From Meghimatium bilineatum (taxonomy: Eukaryota; Mollusca; Gastropoda; Stylommatophora; Philomycidae), in NCBI GenBank assembly GCA_034231615.1, contig CM067298.1, positions 35,718,127 through 35,782,126 of the forward strand: a stretch of 64,000 bases of DNA, given 5' to 3'. Both the position numbers and the translations under genes were made by a program. The notes beneath the pieces are model-generated. The model was given only the letters and a program-made list of their open reading frames with translations, had not been told where the DNA came from and did no database searches. Shown piece after piece: positions 46,801 through 52,983 of this stretch; position 1 is the first letter of the stretch, and the number at the start of each line of letters is the position of its first letter.

Positions 46801-49800
46801 GCCGTCGGGATGAAGATAATTCTTCATGTACTAAGCAGCAGCAACTATTAAGTGGGGTGGCCAGTTCCCATCCTTGTTGTGTTTTTCCTTCCCCAACTCA
46901 TGCATCAGCTAGGTCGACTGGAGAAGTGGCTGTGTCAGGTGAGAAATCATGATCTGGTTTTTTTGGTGCCCGAACATGGTTTAAAACATGGCATGCTGTA
47001 GGTATGTACGCAGTATATATAACCTAGGATAGTATGTAGGTAGATACAAAATTCTAATAAAGCCCAGAACATGCTGATATTCATGGTAATGAGAGTAGAC
47101 AGGCTAAATTATTAGTTTCTCACTTATTTTTCTATGTGAAATGGAGGGTGTTCTTCAAAACGTTATTTCATACTCAGAAGACTACAGCTCCTGGAGGGTG
47201 TTCTCCAGAATGCTGTTATTTCACACTTAGAAGACTACAGCTCTCAGAGGGAGTTCTTTAGAATGTTATTTCATAGAGAACTACAGCTCTTGGAGCGTGT
47301 TCTCCAGAATGTTGTTATTTCATATTCTCATATTCAGAAGACTACAGCTCTTGGAGGGTGATCTCCAGAATGTTGTTATTTCATATTCTCATATTCAGAA
47401 GACTACAGCTCTTGGAGGGTGATCTCCAGAATGTTATTTCATAGAGAACTACTTCTCTTTGAGGGTGATCTCCAGAATGTTATTTCATAGAGAACTACAG
47501 CTCTTGGAGCGTGTTCTCCAGAATGTTGTTATTTCATATTCTCATATTCAGAAGACTACAGCTCTTGGAGCGTGTTCTCCAGAATGTTGTTATTTCATAT
47601 TCTCATATTCAGAAGACTACAGCTCTTGGAGGGTGATCTCCAGAATGTTATTTCATACTCAGAAGACAATAGCTCCTGAAGGGTGTGCATTGATTTGAAC
47701 AGAATCTTCATAATTAGAGGTGATCTAACACAATGTGATATATTTCATACTTGGTGTTAATACTTTAGCTCTTTTCACTATGACCATGCTCTAGTAGAGA
47801 GTTTTACTGTAGCTGGTGACTCATATTGTTATATTTCCTTTCCCAGGATGTTATGTATATCTATGCCTACCTCTTGTTTCCCTGACACTCTACACTACCT
47901 TCAAGTAAGATTTTCATGAAGGTGTCATTTATTTTAATGTATTCACATATTTTATTTGTTTGATTTGTTTTTCCTTTAATAGTTCTTTTTTTCACACACT
48001 GTGTTGTCATAGCCTATTTGTTTGTTTTCTTCTCTTTCCATGAAGCTCTCCCTATTCTTCTACATATCAACAAATTATTTTATGGTTATTTATCTCACAA
48101 ATCAGTACAGAGATATATAACCTGCTCAATACACGGCAGACTATCATTTAGAGATGATTGTACATGAAGTTCTTATTTTCCTCCACTGGTGTTGGTTGAC
48201 AGCTTTTAACTCAAACTGCCTGCGTGAAAAGTGCAGCTTCCATCTAGTGTTATTGAATACTGCCTTGAAAGTTGCCAACTCCTTGCTTCTTCCACCATCA
48301 TACATGAAATGTGTACTTTGGCACCTGTATAGCAACCAGGGCCTGGACTTCTAATTCATAGTGCAAAGTAAAATAAGGTCACTGTCTTCTTTCCAAGCAT
48401 ATTATAGGAGGTGACTGAAGAAAGTTGAGAGATAGGCTGACCACCTGTCACATGTGAAAAAATCATCATCACATATTGTCTTAATTACTTAATTTTGTTT
48501 TCTAATAAATAATCCCCATGGATGACAAAGAGATGCAGGGAAGAGGACATAGCATTGTCCTTTTGTGGTAAACTCCTAGGTAATGGGAAATACTAGATGC
48601 CATCACTGCAAATGATTCACCAATTCTGCAAGAATAACAGAATAATTGTGAGGCAGTTGGCCTGGAAGTGTTTGTTGTGCTCCTAGAAAATTGTGATAAT
48701 CCTGGTGCACTGGAATGCCTCCCTTTGGGGACTAAACATGCATTCTTAAACCTCCCTTACACAACCATGTCTTTGAGACTTTACATGAGTCTTGGTGTCG
48801 CCCAAGTTACACAACTGAGAAGATTAAATGGATTATTTCATCATCATCATGTATATTTTAAACAATCTTTATATAAATGTAATATTACAGACCTGATCCT
48901 GAATTCTAATGTCAGCGCCATAATTTAAAAGTAATTTTACTGTTTTAACATCTCCCCATGAAGCAGCTACATGCAAAGGTGTTAATCCATCAAAAGATCT
49001 GAAAATAATGTAATAATAACAGCTGTTGTATGAATTTGTTTCTCCACATGCAGAATGCATGTGGGTCTCACTAATAGCCCACATGACATACCACAAATGC
49101 AACAGATAATCTTAGTAGATATTGCCTGTATATTGAGGCTTTCGGTTCAATATGAGAAGAGGTAGCTACATTCCTACTTTTTAATCAATCCTTGTTGTCA
49201 AAATGGTTAATTTAATCAGAGATTAAAAAGTCACTAGGACTGCTTCTGGATGCATCGATCTACGTTCTATGCACTGAAGCTACCCTCCCCCCACCTATAT
49301 TCAAGTGGGGAGCACTCTTGGTGCATAGCGAGCAGACAGATGCATCTAGTGACTTTAAAATGCGTCTTTATCAATATTTTGTTTCGTTAAATAATTAAAT
49401 GATTTATTCCATTAAAATGTAAGTACTTTTCTCCATATTTTACCTGGTTTTCTTCTTATAGAAGCTGTGTAACATATCATCTATACAATTATGTTTTTCA
49501 TGTTTTTTTGTGGTTTAAAATTTGTTTTCTGTTATTTGTGTATATGCATGCACCTTCTGTGGTTGGGAGGGAGCCAGATATGCATTGTACAAAACTGGGG
49601 AGACCATCTACACTGTTTTACTATGGCAGAGGCCCATCATAAAGGTGCAGGTGACTCAGGACGTGACAAGCCTTTTATCTTCAACCTTTGGATACATGCC
49701 TAGAACCATAGAGAAGCTCGGAATAACCAGTAGGCAATTGGTGGTGGGAAATGAGCACAGTGAACCCTTTCTTTGCTGCAATAACTTGGATCAGTGTATG

Positions 49801-50421
49801 AATATAAATCTACCATCCTGGTGGTGTAACAGTTATTTTCTGGCTGTGGCCCAGGTTGGATAGAAAATCAAGACTCTTGGGCACAATATTGCCATTACAA
49901 CCAGGTTAGATAAATGAAACAAAACAACAGCTCACAAATACTGTTGCTTTGTTCCATACAAAATATCACACAATGACACTGGATCAAAGGTCATGGATGC
50001 TGGGTCAGCAACCAACCATACATAAATTTTTTAACTTGTCAAAGTGAGCTCATTCTTTCTATTTTAATAAATGGAACTTAGGGAAGGTTCCAATACATTT
50101 CCCACTGCTATATCCTTTAAAATTCAGTAAATTATGGATGTTGCTGATGAGAATAATTGAATTTATTTTTTCATCGTAATTGTTCTAAGTAGCATATTAT
50201 TTGTACACATGATAGTTAAGTGTAACATTTAATTATCTGATTCTGGATCAATAAAATAATCAGTAAAATAAACTCACACAACATTAGGATTTCCTTGAAA
50301 CGACAACATTAATTGTGTTGGTTCTTCTCCTTGCCCAGATGCCAAGTGGATTGCTGAGAAACCATATGATGGATGAACTAAATTTGGGTTAGCTCCATTG
50401 TGCAATTCACAAATAATAGCT
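27044..50421 (-). CDS. ANKLE1: ANKLE1-like LEM/GIY-YIG nuclease gene (span)
   Basis: Ankyrin repeat and LEM domain protein 1 is a structure-specific endonuclease; in vertebrates and worms (LEM-3) it shuttles between nucleus and cytoplasm and cuts DNA bridges. Coding order on the - strand: ankyrin exons 50421-50278, 48998-48893, 46662-46554; middle 46192-45783 and 42389-42186; LEM exon 41186-39476; GIY-YIG exons 32819-32619, 31892-31771, 28570-28441, 27207-27044. Phases match at every junction except those touching the insertions in the middle. Total about 1100 residues, against about 615 in human, because the disordered middle is long. The first exon, ahead of residue AIICEL, was not found. 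A TAA at 41174-41172 and two large insertions raise doubt whether this allele makes one full protein, but the nuclease exons are clean. Confidence 0.9.
27210..28438. other. ANKLE1 intron, nothing clear
   Basis: No repeat with a second copy was recognised. The stretch 27500-27650 is more GC-rich than its surroundings and may be an old SINE. Confidence 0.35.
28441..28570 (-). CDS. ANKLE1: ANKLE1 exon, GIY-YIG core
   Basis: Acceptor TTATTTGATAG, donor GTCAGT. Reads MSTKEKQIVNIWNTGLGVVS, LHCFQSVIPVEAYTREACMI, QAIG. The IPVEAYTREACMI helix carries the metal-binding Glu region of GIY-YIG enzymes and is close to the vertebrate sequence. The Met here is internal; it is not a start. Confidence 0.93.
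28745..29035 (-). pseudogene. mariner-like transposase remnant
   Basis: On the - strand: FVHDEYIPRG, TVNVEL, LHDASHRHRPKSSGAHNWIV, NHDNVLETGLSP, then LAPCDFLFFPQLKR. The DNAPxH...HPPYSPDLAPCDFFLFP block of mariner transposases is recognisable, with the second catalytic Asp in NHDN. Several stops. Only the C-terminal half remains. Confidence 0.7.
29036..29335. other. ANKLE1 intron, nothing recognised
   Basis: An 83-codon frame on the + strand has no family motif. Confidence 0.3.
29340..29430 (-). mobile_element. SINE head fragment
   Basis: Ends in AACATCTGATTTCGGCATGA, the reverse of the SINE head TGCCGAAATCGGATGTG. The rest is diverged. Confidence 0.45.
29790..30850 (+). pseudogene. LINE reverse transcriptase, decayed copy
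   Basis: In shifting frames: DMGFPLHLICCIQILYQDQ, then WFSVEKGVRQGCVLSPYLFN followed by IYAE, the RT motif before the palm. Further on, VAIYGYES-like and RILRIPWTNKITNLAILK-like stretches and a FGHIKCHD-like end. So RT palm to C-terminus is present, with many stops. It lies in an ANKLE1 intron, opposite to the gene. Confidence 0.85.
31085..31605 (+). pseudogene. LINE RNase H domain fragment
   Basis: Open frame 31106-31360 reads RLQEYAAEDRIMHGKQGLDH, then SITWIYCPGHEGVKGNKRND. It resembles the copy at 45180-45782. The 3' end TTGCTAATCAAGAATC is that of the same LINE lineage. Confidence 0.8.
31771..31892 (-). CDS. ANKLE1: ANKLE1 exon, FYIGKG motif of GIY-YIG
   Basis: Acceptor TTGTTTTTTGCAG, donor GTAAAT. 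Reads SDLEVFKTFICSIFYIGKGK then RSRPYCHLYEAISKMKKGNV. FYIGKG is the YIG half of the motif and RSRPY.H carries the conserved Arg. This exon lies outside the longer open frames and was found from the motif and phase. Confidence 0.92.
32060..32300. mobile_element. Two SINE fragments in opposite orientation
   Basis: 32085-32165 reads TTCTCAAACTCCTGAAGAG (reverse orientation). 32190-32285 reads GCATTCTGTTCACTGCACT to TGCAGGAGTTTG (forward). Together they form a loose inverted pair in an ANKLE1 intron. Confidence 0.5.
32364..32608 (+). mobile_element. tRNA-derived SINE at the ANKLE1 splice donor
   Basis: An A-box-like TAGCGTAGTGGTTTAGC and a B-box-like GTTTGAATCC lie 50 bases apart, followed by a body ending GAACCCTTTTCTTT. 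A perfect 13-base duplication, CAATACTTACACA, lies at 32351-32363 and 32609-32621. The right copy contains, on the - strand, the splice donor of the ANKLE1 exon 32619-32819. Confidence 0.85.
32619..32819 (-). CDS. ANKLE1: ANKLE1 exon, start of GIY-YIG domain
   Basis: Acceptor ACATTCTTCTTCAG, donor GTAAGT at 32618. Reads YPSEMRQALNGHFDDSGLAE, EFKMIEVFSTKTSRQWREGT, then VKSSFTYLLLDPRITDNLPL. SSFTYLLLDPR is the GIY strand of ANKLE1 (vertebrates have a YLLLDP block). The donor lies inside a SINE target-site duplication. Confidence 0.92.
33040..33830 (+). pseudogene. Penelope-like element GIY-YIG endonuclease and tail
   Basis: The frame at 33163-33573 reads FTCEFHNVIYVFICKRCGKQ, then LRLGDRFCNHLHAIKYRT, PVATQFNGDGHHG, RYALENHLFFRIG. 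This is the C-terminal endonuclease of Penelope-like retroelements (VVYLIxCxxCxxxYVG...R...H...PVAxHF...R...E). The YVG position reads NIWEK, so the catalytic motif is damaged. The reverse transcriptase is missing. It lies only about 340 bases upstream of the host GIY-YIG exon, on the other strand. Confidence 0.8.
34190..34375 (-). mobile_element. LINE C-terminal fragment
   Basis: On the - strand: WPYIEHVLRVNENRLLLQAL then KWVPDGKRKRGKPRETLHRT. This is the GHVLRM...ALxWxPxGKRxRGRPxxTW motif of LINE C-termini. Confidence 0.7.
34775..34857. repeat. (CT)n(AT)n microsatellite
   Basis: About nine CT units run directly into about 32 AT units. Confidence 0.95.
35026..36615 (+). pseudogene. Decayed gene of an uncharacterised metazoan family
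   Basis: Piecing frames together: a Cys-rich start (VNSANNFCYICGKQTFL, GWAPHICCNTCAEHLTLW), KRQAMLFAVPMIWE, LTQSELNDLVRDLNLPKNKT, HIKETYENIKQLLQ, SLCGDLKVVALLLGLQ, GGYTKYCCFLCEWDSRARSD, DSRKILLPPLHINLGLIKNF, RLSEAKIREGKFVSPQIRKL, then EQFHQDTAIETRYQG. From memory this matches a family of unnamed proteins present in many copies in arthropods, cnidarians and others, possibly derived from a mobile element. At least four frameshifts or stops break it. It lies in an ANKLE1 intron on the opposite strand. Function unknown. Confidence 0.75.
36749..39030 (-). pseudogene. LINE reverse transcriptase, decayed copy
   Basis: On the - strand: ALEERKQIMERWQQYFKKLR (38375-38632), the linker before RT, and later LNELLFADDQVLITISEDQL (near 37080-37190) with the FADD palm motif. 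The sequence between is frame-damaged and split by the inverted repeat at 37934-38360. Same orientation as ANKLE1. Confidence 0.85.
37934..38360. repeat. Inverted repeat of Penelope-like termini
   Basis: GTAATGCAAAATAAGTTAAA at 37934 is repeated in reverse at the right end, 38360. Arms are about 170 bases each, about 85% alike by eye, with a spacer of about 80 bases. Each arm carries the GGTCC-type hairpin with TTTCTTGAAAAA next to it. The element splits the LINE at 36749-39030. Confidence 0.75.
39040..39150. repeat. Hairpin-bearing repeat piece
   Basis: CCACATTAGTCCAATAGGGA and the flanking AACAAAGGAACAAGAAC resemble one arm of the inverted repeat at 37934-38360 and 2030-2225. Confidence 0.45.
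39220..39345. repeat. Short repeat S, copy 3
   Basis: Blocks AAATAAAGCTCTGCAGAAAC, CCACTGCATATAGGA and AATTCCTGG follow the order in 22975-23105. Confidence 0.45.
39476..41186 (-). CDS. ANKLE1: ANKLE1 exon with LEM domain
   Basis: Donor GTATGT at 39475, phase 1. The frame is open for 565 codons from 41171. Most is low-complexity and Ser/Thr/Lys-rich (KIKKHKIPKRKSFLKPTEIA near the start). The end is a LEM domain: MTCQEISQKLQKYGEIPGPV, IPATRQAYLRRLTTLE, whose GxxPGPI..TR..Y..KL pattern binds BAF-type partners in the family. The 5' border is the Tigger insertion. Between Tigger and the frame lies TAA at 41174-41172, in frame; an AG at 41168-41167 (GTGCAG) could act as an acceptor that skips it. 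Confidence 0.9.
41187..42183 (+). mobile_element. Tigger/pogo-type transposon remnant
   Basis: Inverted ends CAGACATCCCTCGCTACTTC and, reversed at the right, CAGTCATCCCTCAGTTATCG. TA at 41185-41186 and 42184-42185 is the target duplication. Length is 997 bases. The central and 3' parts of the transposase gene (DDE domain) are deleted. It interrupts the ANKLE1 coding region in the opposite orientation. Confidence 0.9.
41490..41960 (+). pseudogene. Tigger transposase N-terminal DNA-binding region
   Basis: Frame 41490-41726 reads KKKRKMMALKEKVNLLDILK then YASVARHYGLNESTVRYIKK, a CENP-B N-terminal helix-turn-helix. After a frameshift, ENAVSVWISDCREKKVSLDI and RTKAKALYDSLVPEGELNEN follow, matching the second CENP-B-type helix-turn-helix. 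The catalytic domain is absent. Confidence 0.88.
42186..42389 (-). CDS. ANKLE1: ANKLE1 middle coding segment upstream of Tigger
   Basis: 68 codons open on the - strand: NDEEEEHPINSATLETFCGS, NQSFNHKHSSNFAASSLSII, CRERASVTTTPD. It is in the same frame as the LEM exon once Tigger and one TA copy are removed. The upstream border may be an acceptor (TTATCTGACTGAAG) or the edge of the LINE nest; a TGA in frame lies at 42398-42396. Confidence 0.7.
42410..43075 (+). pseudogene. LINE RNase H domain fragment
   Basis: Reads WTHVYTDGLAVRNGGGGIFI, then NFRTEAVALHQTLKAF, then MGNEKADALSKAGSEMEQHR. Catalytic Asp, Glu and the last Asp of RNase H are visible in pieces (YTDG, TEAVAL, NEKADAL). The fourth (IFTD) is present before a frameshift. 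It ends in unrelated sequence near 43000. Confidence 0.85.
43118..43280. repeat. 41-bp minisatellite, four units
   Basis: The unit CTCCAGTCTACGCCGTGCAT plus GTAGTACAGATGTAAAACGTT starts at 43118, 43159, 43200 and 43241, so the period is exactly 41. Units differ at a few positions (TACAG or TAAAG). Confidence 0.95.
43285..43440 (-). mobile_element. SINE copy
   Basis: Contains CTTCTCGTTCGCTGTTCAAT at the left and CATATCCGATTTCGGC at the right: the SINE tail and head reversed. It is a variant subfamily also seen at 63195-63235. Confidence 0.5.
43955..44716 (+). pseudogene. LINE RNase H domain, second copy with 3' end
   Basis: Same family as 42410-43075 (MGNEKADALSKAGSEMEQHR again). It continues into the post-RNase H zinc-like region and ends near 44716 in GCAGAAGAAGAAGA, the GAA tail typical of this LINE. 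Frameshifts split it. Confidence 0.8.
44720..45125 (-). mobile_element. LINE RNase H 3' region, reversed
   Basis: The reverse complement encodes a RLRSHMF.KLKIGKTD-like stretch and a CELNQRLQNTFFMP-like stretch, parallel to RLRSHMYTKFKIGNTAMCTC in 57423-58031. Decayed. Confidence 0.6.
45180..45782 (+). pseudogene. LINE RNase H domain and 3' end abutting ANKLE1 exon
   Basis: Reads SITWIYCPGHAGVRGNERAD, LLAGNAAIDGTMQRRDKADL, IKAVINSFQDEDDVNDAENV. It ends at 45782 in CCTAATCAAGAAT, the shared 3' end of the family. The next base, 45783, is ANKLE1 coding sequence on the other strand. Confidence 0.85.
45783..46192 (-). CDS. ANKLE1: ANKLE1 middle coding segment after the ankyrins
   Basis: Acceptor ACTACTCTTCACAG with phase 2 bases AT, which complete the Gly/Asp codon of the ankyrin exon. 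Reads DEKQNTNIDDKNYQNDTFFH, ESNHFTYCIDTSANVYEVSS, then PIRLDTVTERIYNYLNEENQ. No family motif; polar and probably disordered. No good donor is visible before the LINE border at 45782, which falls exactly at a codon end. Confidence 0.75.
46554..46662 (-). CDS. ANKLE1: ANKLE1 exon, third ankyrin repeat
   Basis: Acceptor TACATCATCAATAG, donor GTATGT. Reads EGKTPYDLAVEEENECASYL then KHISLSQAENSLCGPI plus G. G-TP-DLA is the ankyrin repeat start; the repeat begins in the previous exon (ADIRIQDQ). Confidence 0.9.
46665..47145. other. ANKLE1 intron with possible SINE
   Basis: 46790-46990 is GC-richer and SINE-like in feel (GCAGCAACTATTAAGTGGGG), but no second copy was found. Confidence 0.3.
47148..47695. 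repeat. Minisatellite with a period near 50-61 bp, about nine units
   Basis: Units share TCAGAAGACTACAGCTCTTG, GAGGGTGTTCTCCAGAATG and TTATTTCATA. Long units include TTGTTATTTCATATTCTCAT; short units lack it, so the period alternates. A 79-codon frame through it is chance. Confidence 0.9.
47700..48500. other. ANKLE1 intron, nothing recognised
   Basis: AT-rich sequence. Short frames on both strands near 48150-48350 are shadows of each other with no motif. Confidence 0.35.
48505..48735 (+). repeat. Repeat T, copy 1
   Basis: Reverse of 63460-63700: shared blocks include AGAGATGCAGGGAAG-like, GGGAAATACTAGATGCCATC and ATCACTGCAAATGA. Unknown type, about 230 bases. Confidence 0.55.
48893..48998 (-). 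CDS. ANKLE1: ANKLE1 exon, second ankyrin repeat
   Basis: Acceptor ACATTATTTTCAG, donor GTCTGT. Reads SFDGLTPLHVAASWGDVKTV then KLLLNYGADIRIQDQ. A textbook ankyrin repeat (G-TPLH-AA--G----V--LL--GAD). Human ANKLE1 has GLTPLHVAA at the same place. Confidence 0.94.
49223..49358. mobile_element. Small TTAA-flanked hairpin element
   Basis: TTAA at 49223 and 49355 bound about 128 bases with imperfect inverted ends AAAGTCACTAG and CTAGTGACT. Inner palindrome blocks (GGATGCATCGATC, TGCATAGCG) pair too. Likely a foldback MITE. Confidence 0.6.
49485..49910 (+). mobile_element. LINE 5' region
   Basis: Matches the reverse complement of 3796-4190 (ATGCATGCACCTTCTGTG, GACTCAGGACGTGA, GAGCACAGTGAACCC). 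It ends near 49900 without entering the endonuclease frame. Confidence 0.6.
50278..50421 (-). CDS. ANKLE1: ANKLE1 exon, first ankyrin repeat
   Basis: Acceptor AAATCTCTTGCAG, donor GTGAGT at 50277. Reads AIICELHNGANPNLVHPSYG then FSAIHLASGQGEEPTQLMLS, QGNPNV. Human ANKLE1 begins its repeats with CGADPNLV. The preceding exon must end with two bases and should hold the start codon; it was not found. Confidence 0.9.
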
Positions 50422-50739
50422 CTGCAAGAGATTTATAAGGGATGTTTAGTTCAAAACAACTGTAAGTATATCAAATGTGATTTTATGTCTTTGAATTGAT
50501 GGGATGCAGAGGAATGTACATTGCTCTTGTAAACCTCAGGGTTGGAAAAATGACCTGTACACCATACATCAGCAACATTTTTAGGATTGTTAGCACAACC
50601 CAGATGCAGTGATAATTTTGAGATCACTATGAAATTGAATACTTTTAATTTAAATATTTTAAAATAAAGAGATAAATTTATTCCTACTGCCAGAATAAGT
50701 AACACAATACTGTTTTGGTTATACAATGGGTAAATGAAT

Positions 50740-50885
50740 CATATTCATGCTGAAGACCCATGTGTCAGGTTGAAAGGCACGGATATCACAGCAAAATTGT
50801 AAAGCATGATGTAACTTGTTCCATTCTTCAGATTACATCCTGCTAATCTGCAGGAGTTTGAGAACAAATGCAGAAGAAGATTCAT
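50740..50885 (+). mobile_element. SINE fragment, GAA-tailed
   Basis: ATGTGTCAGGTTGAAAGGC through AATCTGCAGGAGTTTGAGAA to CAAATGCAGAAGAAG. Good match to the SINE 3' half. Confidence 0.65.
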
Positions 50886-50934
50886 ATTATTAGGAATTAT
50901 TAAGAAATTATTGAAAAAAATCAGAAGGTAGATT

Positions 50935-51020
50935 ATAGAAGAGAGATTTGAACCATGACCCATAAACTGACAGCAATTTACCTTACAATTTGAGTCAGCA
51001 CATTTTCCCAATCCACATCC
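50935..51020 (-). repeat. tRNA-like SINE head
   Basis: On the - strand, TGCTGACTCAAATTGTAAGG (A-box-like) and GGTTCAAATCT (B-box-like) are about 30 bases apart. A similar arrangement occurs near 5460-5540. Confidence 0.45.
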
Positions 51021-51314
51021 TAACAAAATATTAAATTTAAGCTAAGACACCCAAGGTGTGAAGGTCTTAAATCACTATGAATATAGCATAGATCGAGACA
51101 GACAACAACATAAACATTTCTCAGAAGTTTATACTCATTGAAGACCTCAAACACTTAATTAAATATAGACAAAGTCTTATTTCTGTGAGATAAAAACAAT
51201 AACATACAAACAGAAATATTATTCCTTCAGATGTAACATGGGTAAATGAATAATGTTATTAAAAAGTAGTGAAGAATTATTGGAAATATCAGAATGCAGC
51301 AGATGAGATTTTAA

Positions 51315-52706
51315 CGTTTAGCACGCGTGCAGCAAATTTATTCACCAACATTTTCTCTGGTTAGCGAGCGGCAAGTATATTTGCCGCCGTTGGTAGGTAC
51401 ACTTCAATTAATTAAAAATCCCAAATTTTTAATATATATTTTTTTCAGATTTGTTAAATCTGACATTTTATTCAATTGACTACCTTTTCCAGAGCAGTTT
51501 TAGTGGCAACCATGTGTCTAATTTGATGTAAATATCAATATTTTTGCAATATATTAACAATTTCAAGCAAAAACGTCGCCATGACGGTGAATTGGATTTC
51601 ATAAACTTTTATTAAAATATACTGTGTAATATGACCTTGTCATTAGAGGTGAGAAAGAGAGTTCTGCAGTGCTATATAACCCCTATACTAACATATGGGT
51701 GCGAGTCTTGGACAATAAACAAACTGGAAAGTGGGAGATTGGAGGCAGCAGAGATGTGGTTCTACAGAAGAATGCTGAGAATACCATGAACTGCCAGAAA
51801 AACTAATGTAGAGGTGTTGAAAGAGTTAAATGCGAAACAGACCTTAATCAACAATATAAGAAAAAAGCAATTAATTTTGTTTACCACTTCATGAGACAGG
51901 CAGGTTTAGAGAACATAGTCACAACAAGTAAGATTGAAGGCACCAGAGACAGAGGGCGACAACGTGAGAAAATATTAGACAGTTTGACAACCTGGAACGA
52001 CAAGGAAACAACAACGACTTTGATACATAATACTGTGGACAGAGAGCTGTGGATAGATATGACCGCCTACGCCAGCCGGCTGGCACCTAATGATGATGAA
52101 ACTTTTATTTTATCGAATTTTCATTAAAATCATTATGGATTGTGATTTAAATGATTATTTATGGAAAGATAAGTTATTTCCATACTTGAAAATCAGTTAC
52201 ACCACACTGCTTTATCTAATTTGATATTAAAACATCAACCAAGTTTGAACGATACATTTCTTGACTAGATCTAGGTTTATAGAGGGATTTTATGACATAC
52301 CTGTAAGTTTAATCCTTTAATCCATAAAATTTTTACAATTTGACCATAAATGCAGCACGATTAGGTCTATGTTATACTGTTGCCACTCCCGTAAATTTGC
52401 AAAATAACGCCAGAAACTTCATATTATTATATTATCGTTGTTTTAATCAAAAATTGCTTGTTTTTTTGTGGAAGAACATCTTTGAGATTGTCTTACATGT
52501 CTCATATCACACACACACACAAACAAAACTTACACCAATATATGCAGAATTCAATTCTTTATTTATATGTGCAGAAATTATTTAAATATCTCTAACAACA
52601 AAAAAGTTATCATGATTTCAAAACAGGCACCATTGCGTAATATTTCCAAAAATTAATTCAGCGGCAGGAGAGAAATTACGTAATTGTAAACACAGCGTGC
52701 TAAAGA
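51315..52706. mobile_element. TTAA-flanked element, family B copy 3
   Basis: TTAA at 51311-51314 and 52707-52710. Inverted ends CGTTTAGCACGCG and GCGTGCTAAAGA. The right half is the reverse of 18452-18700. It contains a nested LINE tail at 51640-52105 and appears to have split a LINE RNase H copy, whose 3' part resumes at 52711. Confidence 0.75.
51640..52105 (+). pseudogene. LINE RT C-terminal fragment nested in the TTAA element
   Basis: Reads TPILTYGCESWTINKLESGR, LEAAEMWFYRRMLRIP, TARKTNVEVLKELNAKQTLI, then frame 51891-52127. Nearly the same family as 61444-61820. It ends in an ATGATGATG tail. Confidence 0.85.
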
Positions 52707-52710
52707 TTAA

Positions 52711-52973
52711 TGAAGGCAGTAATAAATTCATTTCAAGATAAAGATGATGTCAATGAGGCTGAGAACGTACACATACAGAGAATGTTAGAAATGGAAGTAT
52801 CTAGAGGTGAGGGAAGGAAAAGTAAATTTTTTGGAAAGTCCCAAAGATCCCACAATCAACATCTGACTGGGACTGAGTCTACATACACTGCAATGACTGC
52901 TAGAACAGAGGACGGAGCACTTATGGGAATGGCCCACGTGCTGTGAAGCCAGTTTCTAATCAAGAATGTTTTT
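52711..52973 (+). pseudogene. LINE RNase H 3' end, right of TTAA element
   Basis: Reads MKAVINSFQDKDDVNEAENV then HIQRMLEMEVSRGEGRKSKF, almost identical to 45530-45660. It ends TTTCTAATCAAGAATG. The upstream RNase H part is missing, as expected if the TTAA element split this copy. Confidence 0.85.
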
Positions 52974-52983
52974 ACATCACTTC

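Noticed and set aside
47459-47698. Repeat protein encoded by the minisatellite
   Set aside because: Units change frame because their lengths differ, and no start or splice context exists.
50982-51019. Possible first ANKLE1 exon (acceptor TTTTGTTAG, donor GTAAAT, phase fitting the next exon)
   Set aside because: The stretch lies within a tRNA-like SINE head with A-box and B-box, has no start codon, and adds residues not expected in ANKLE1.
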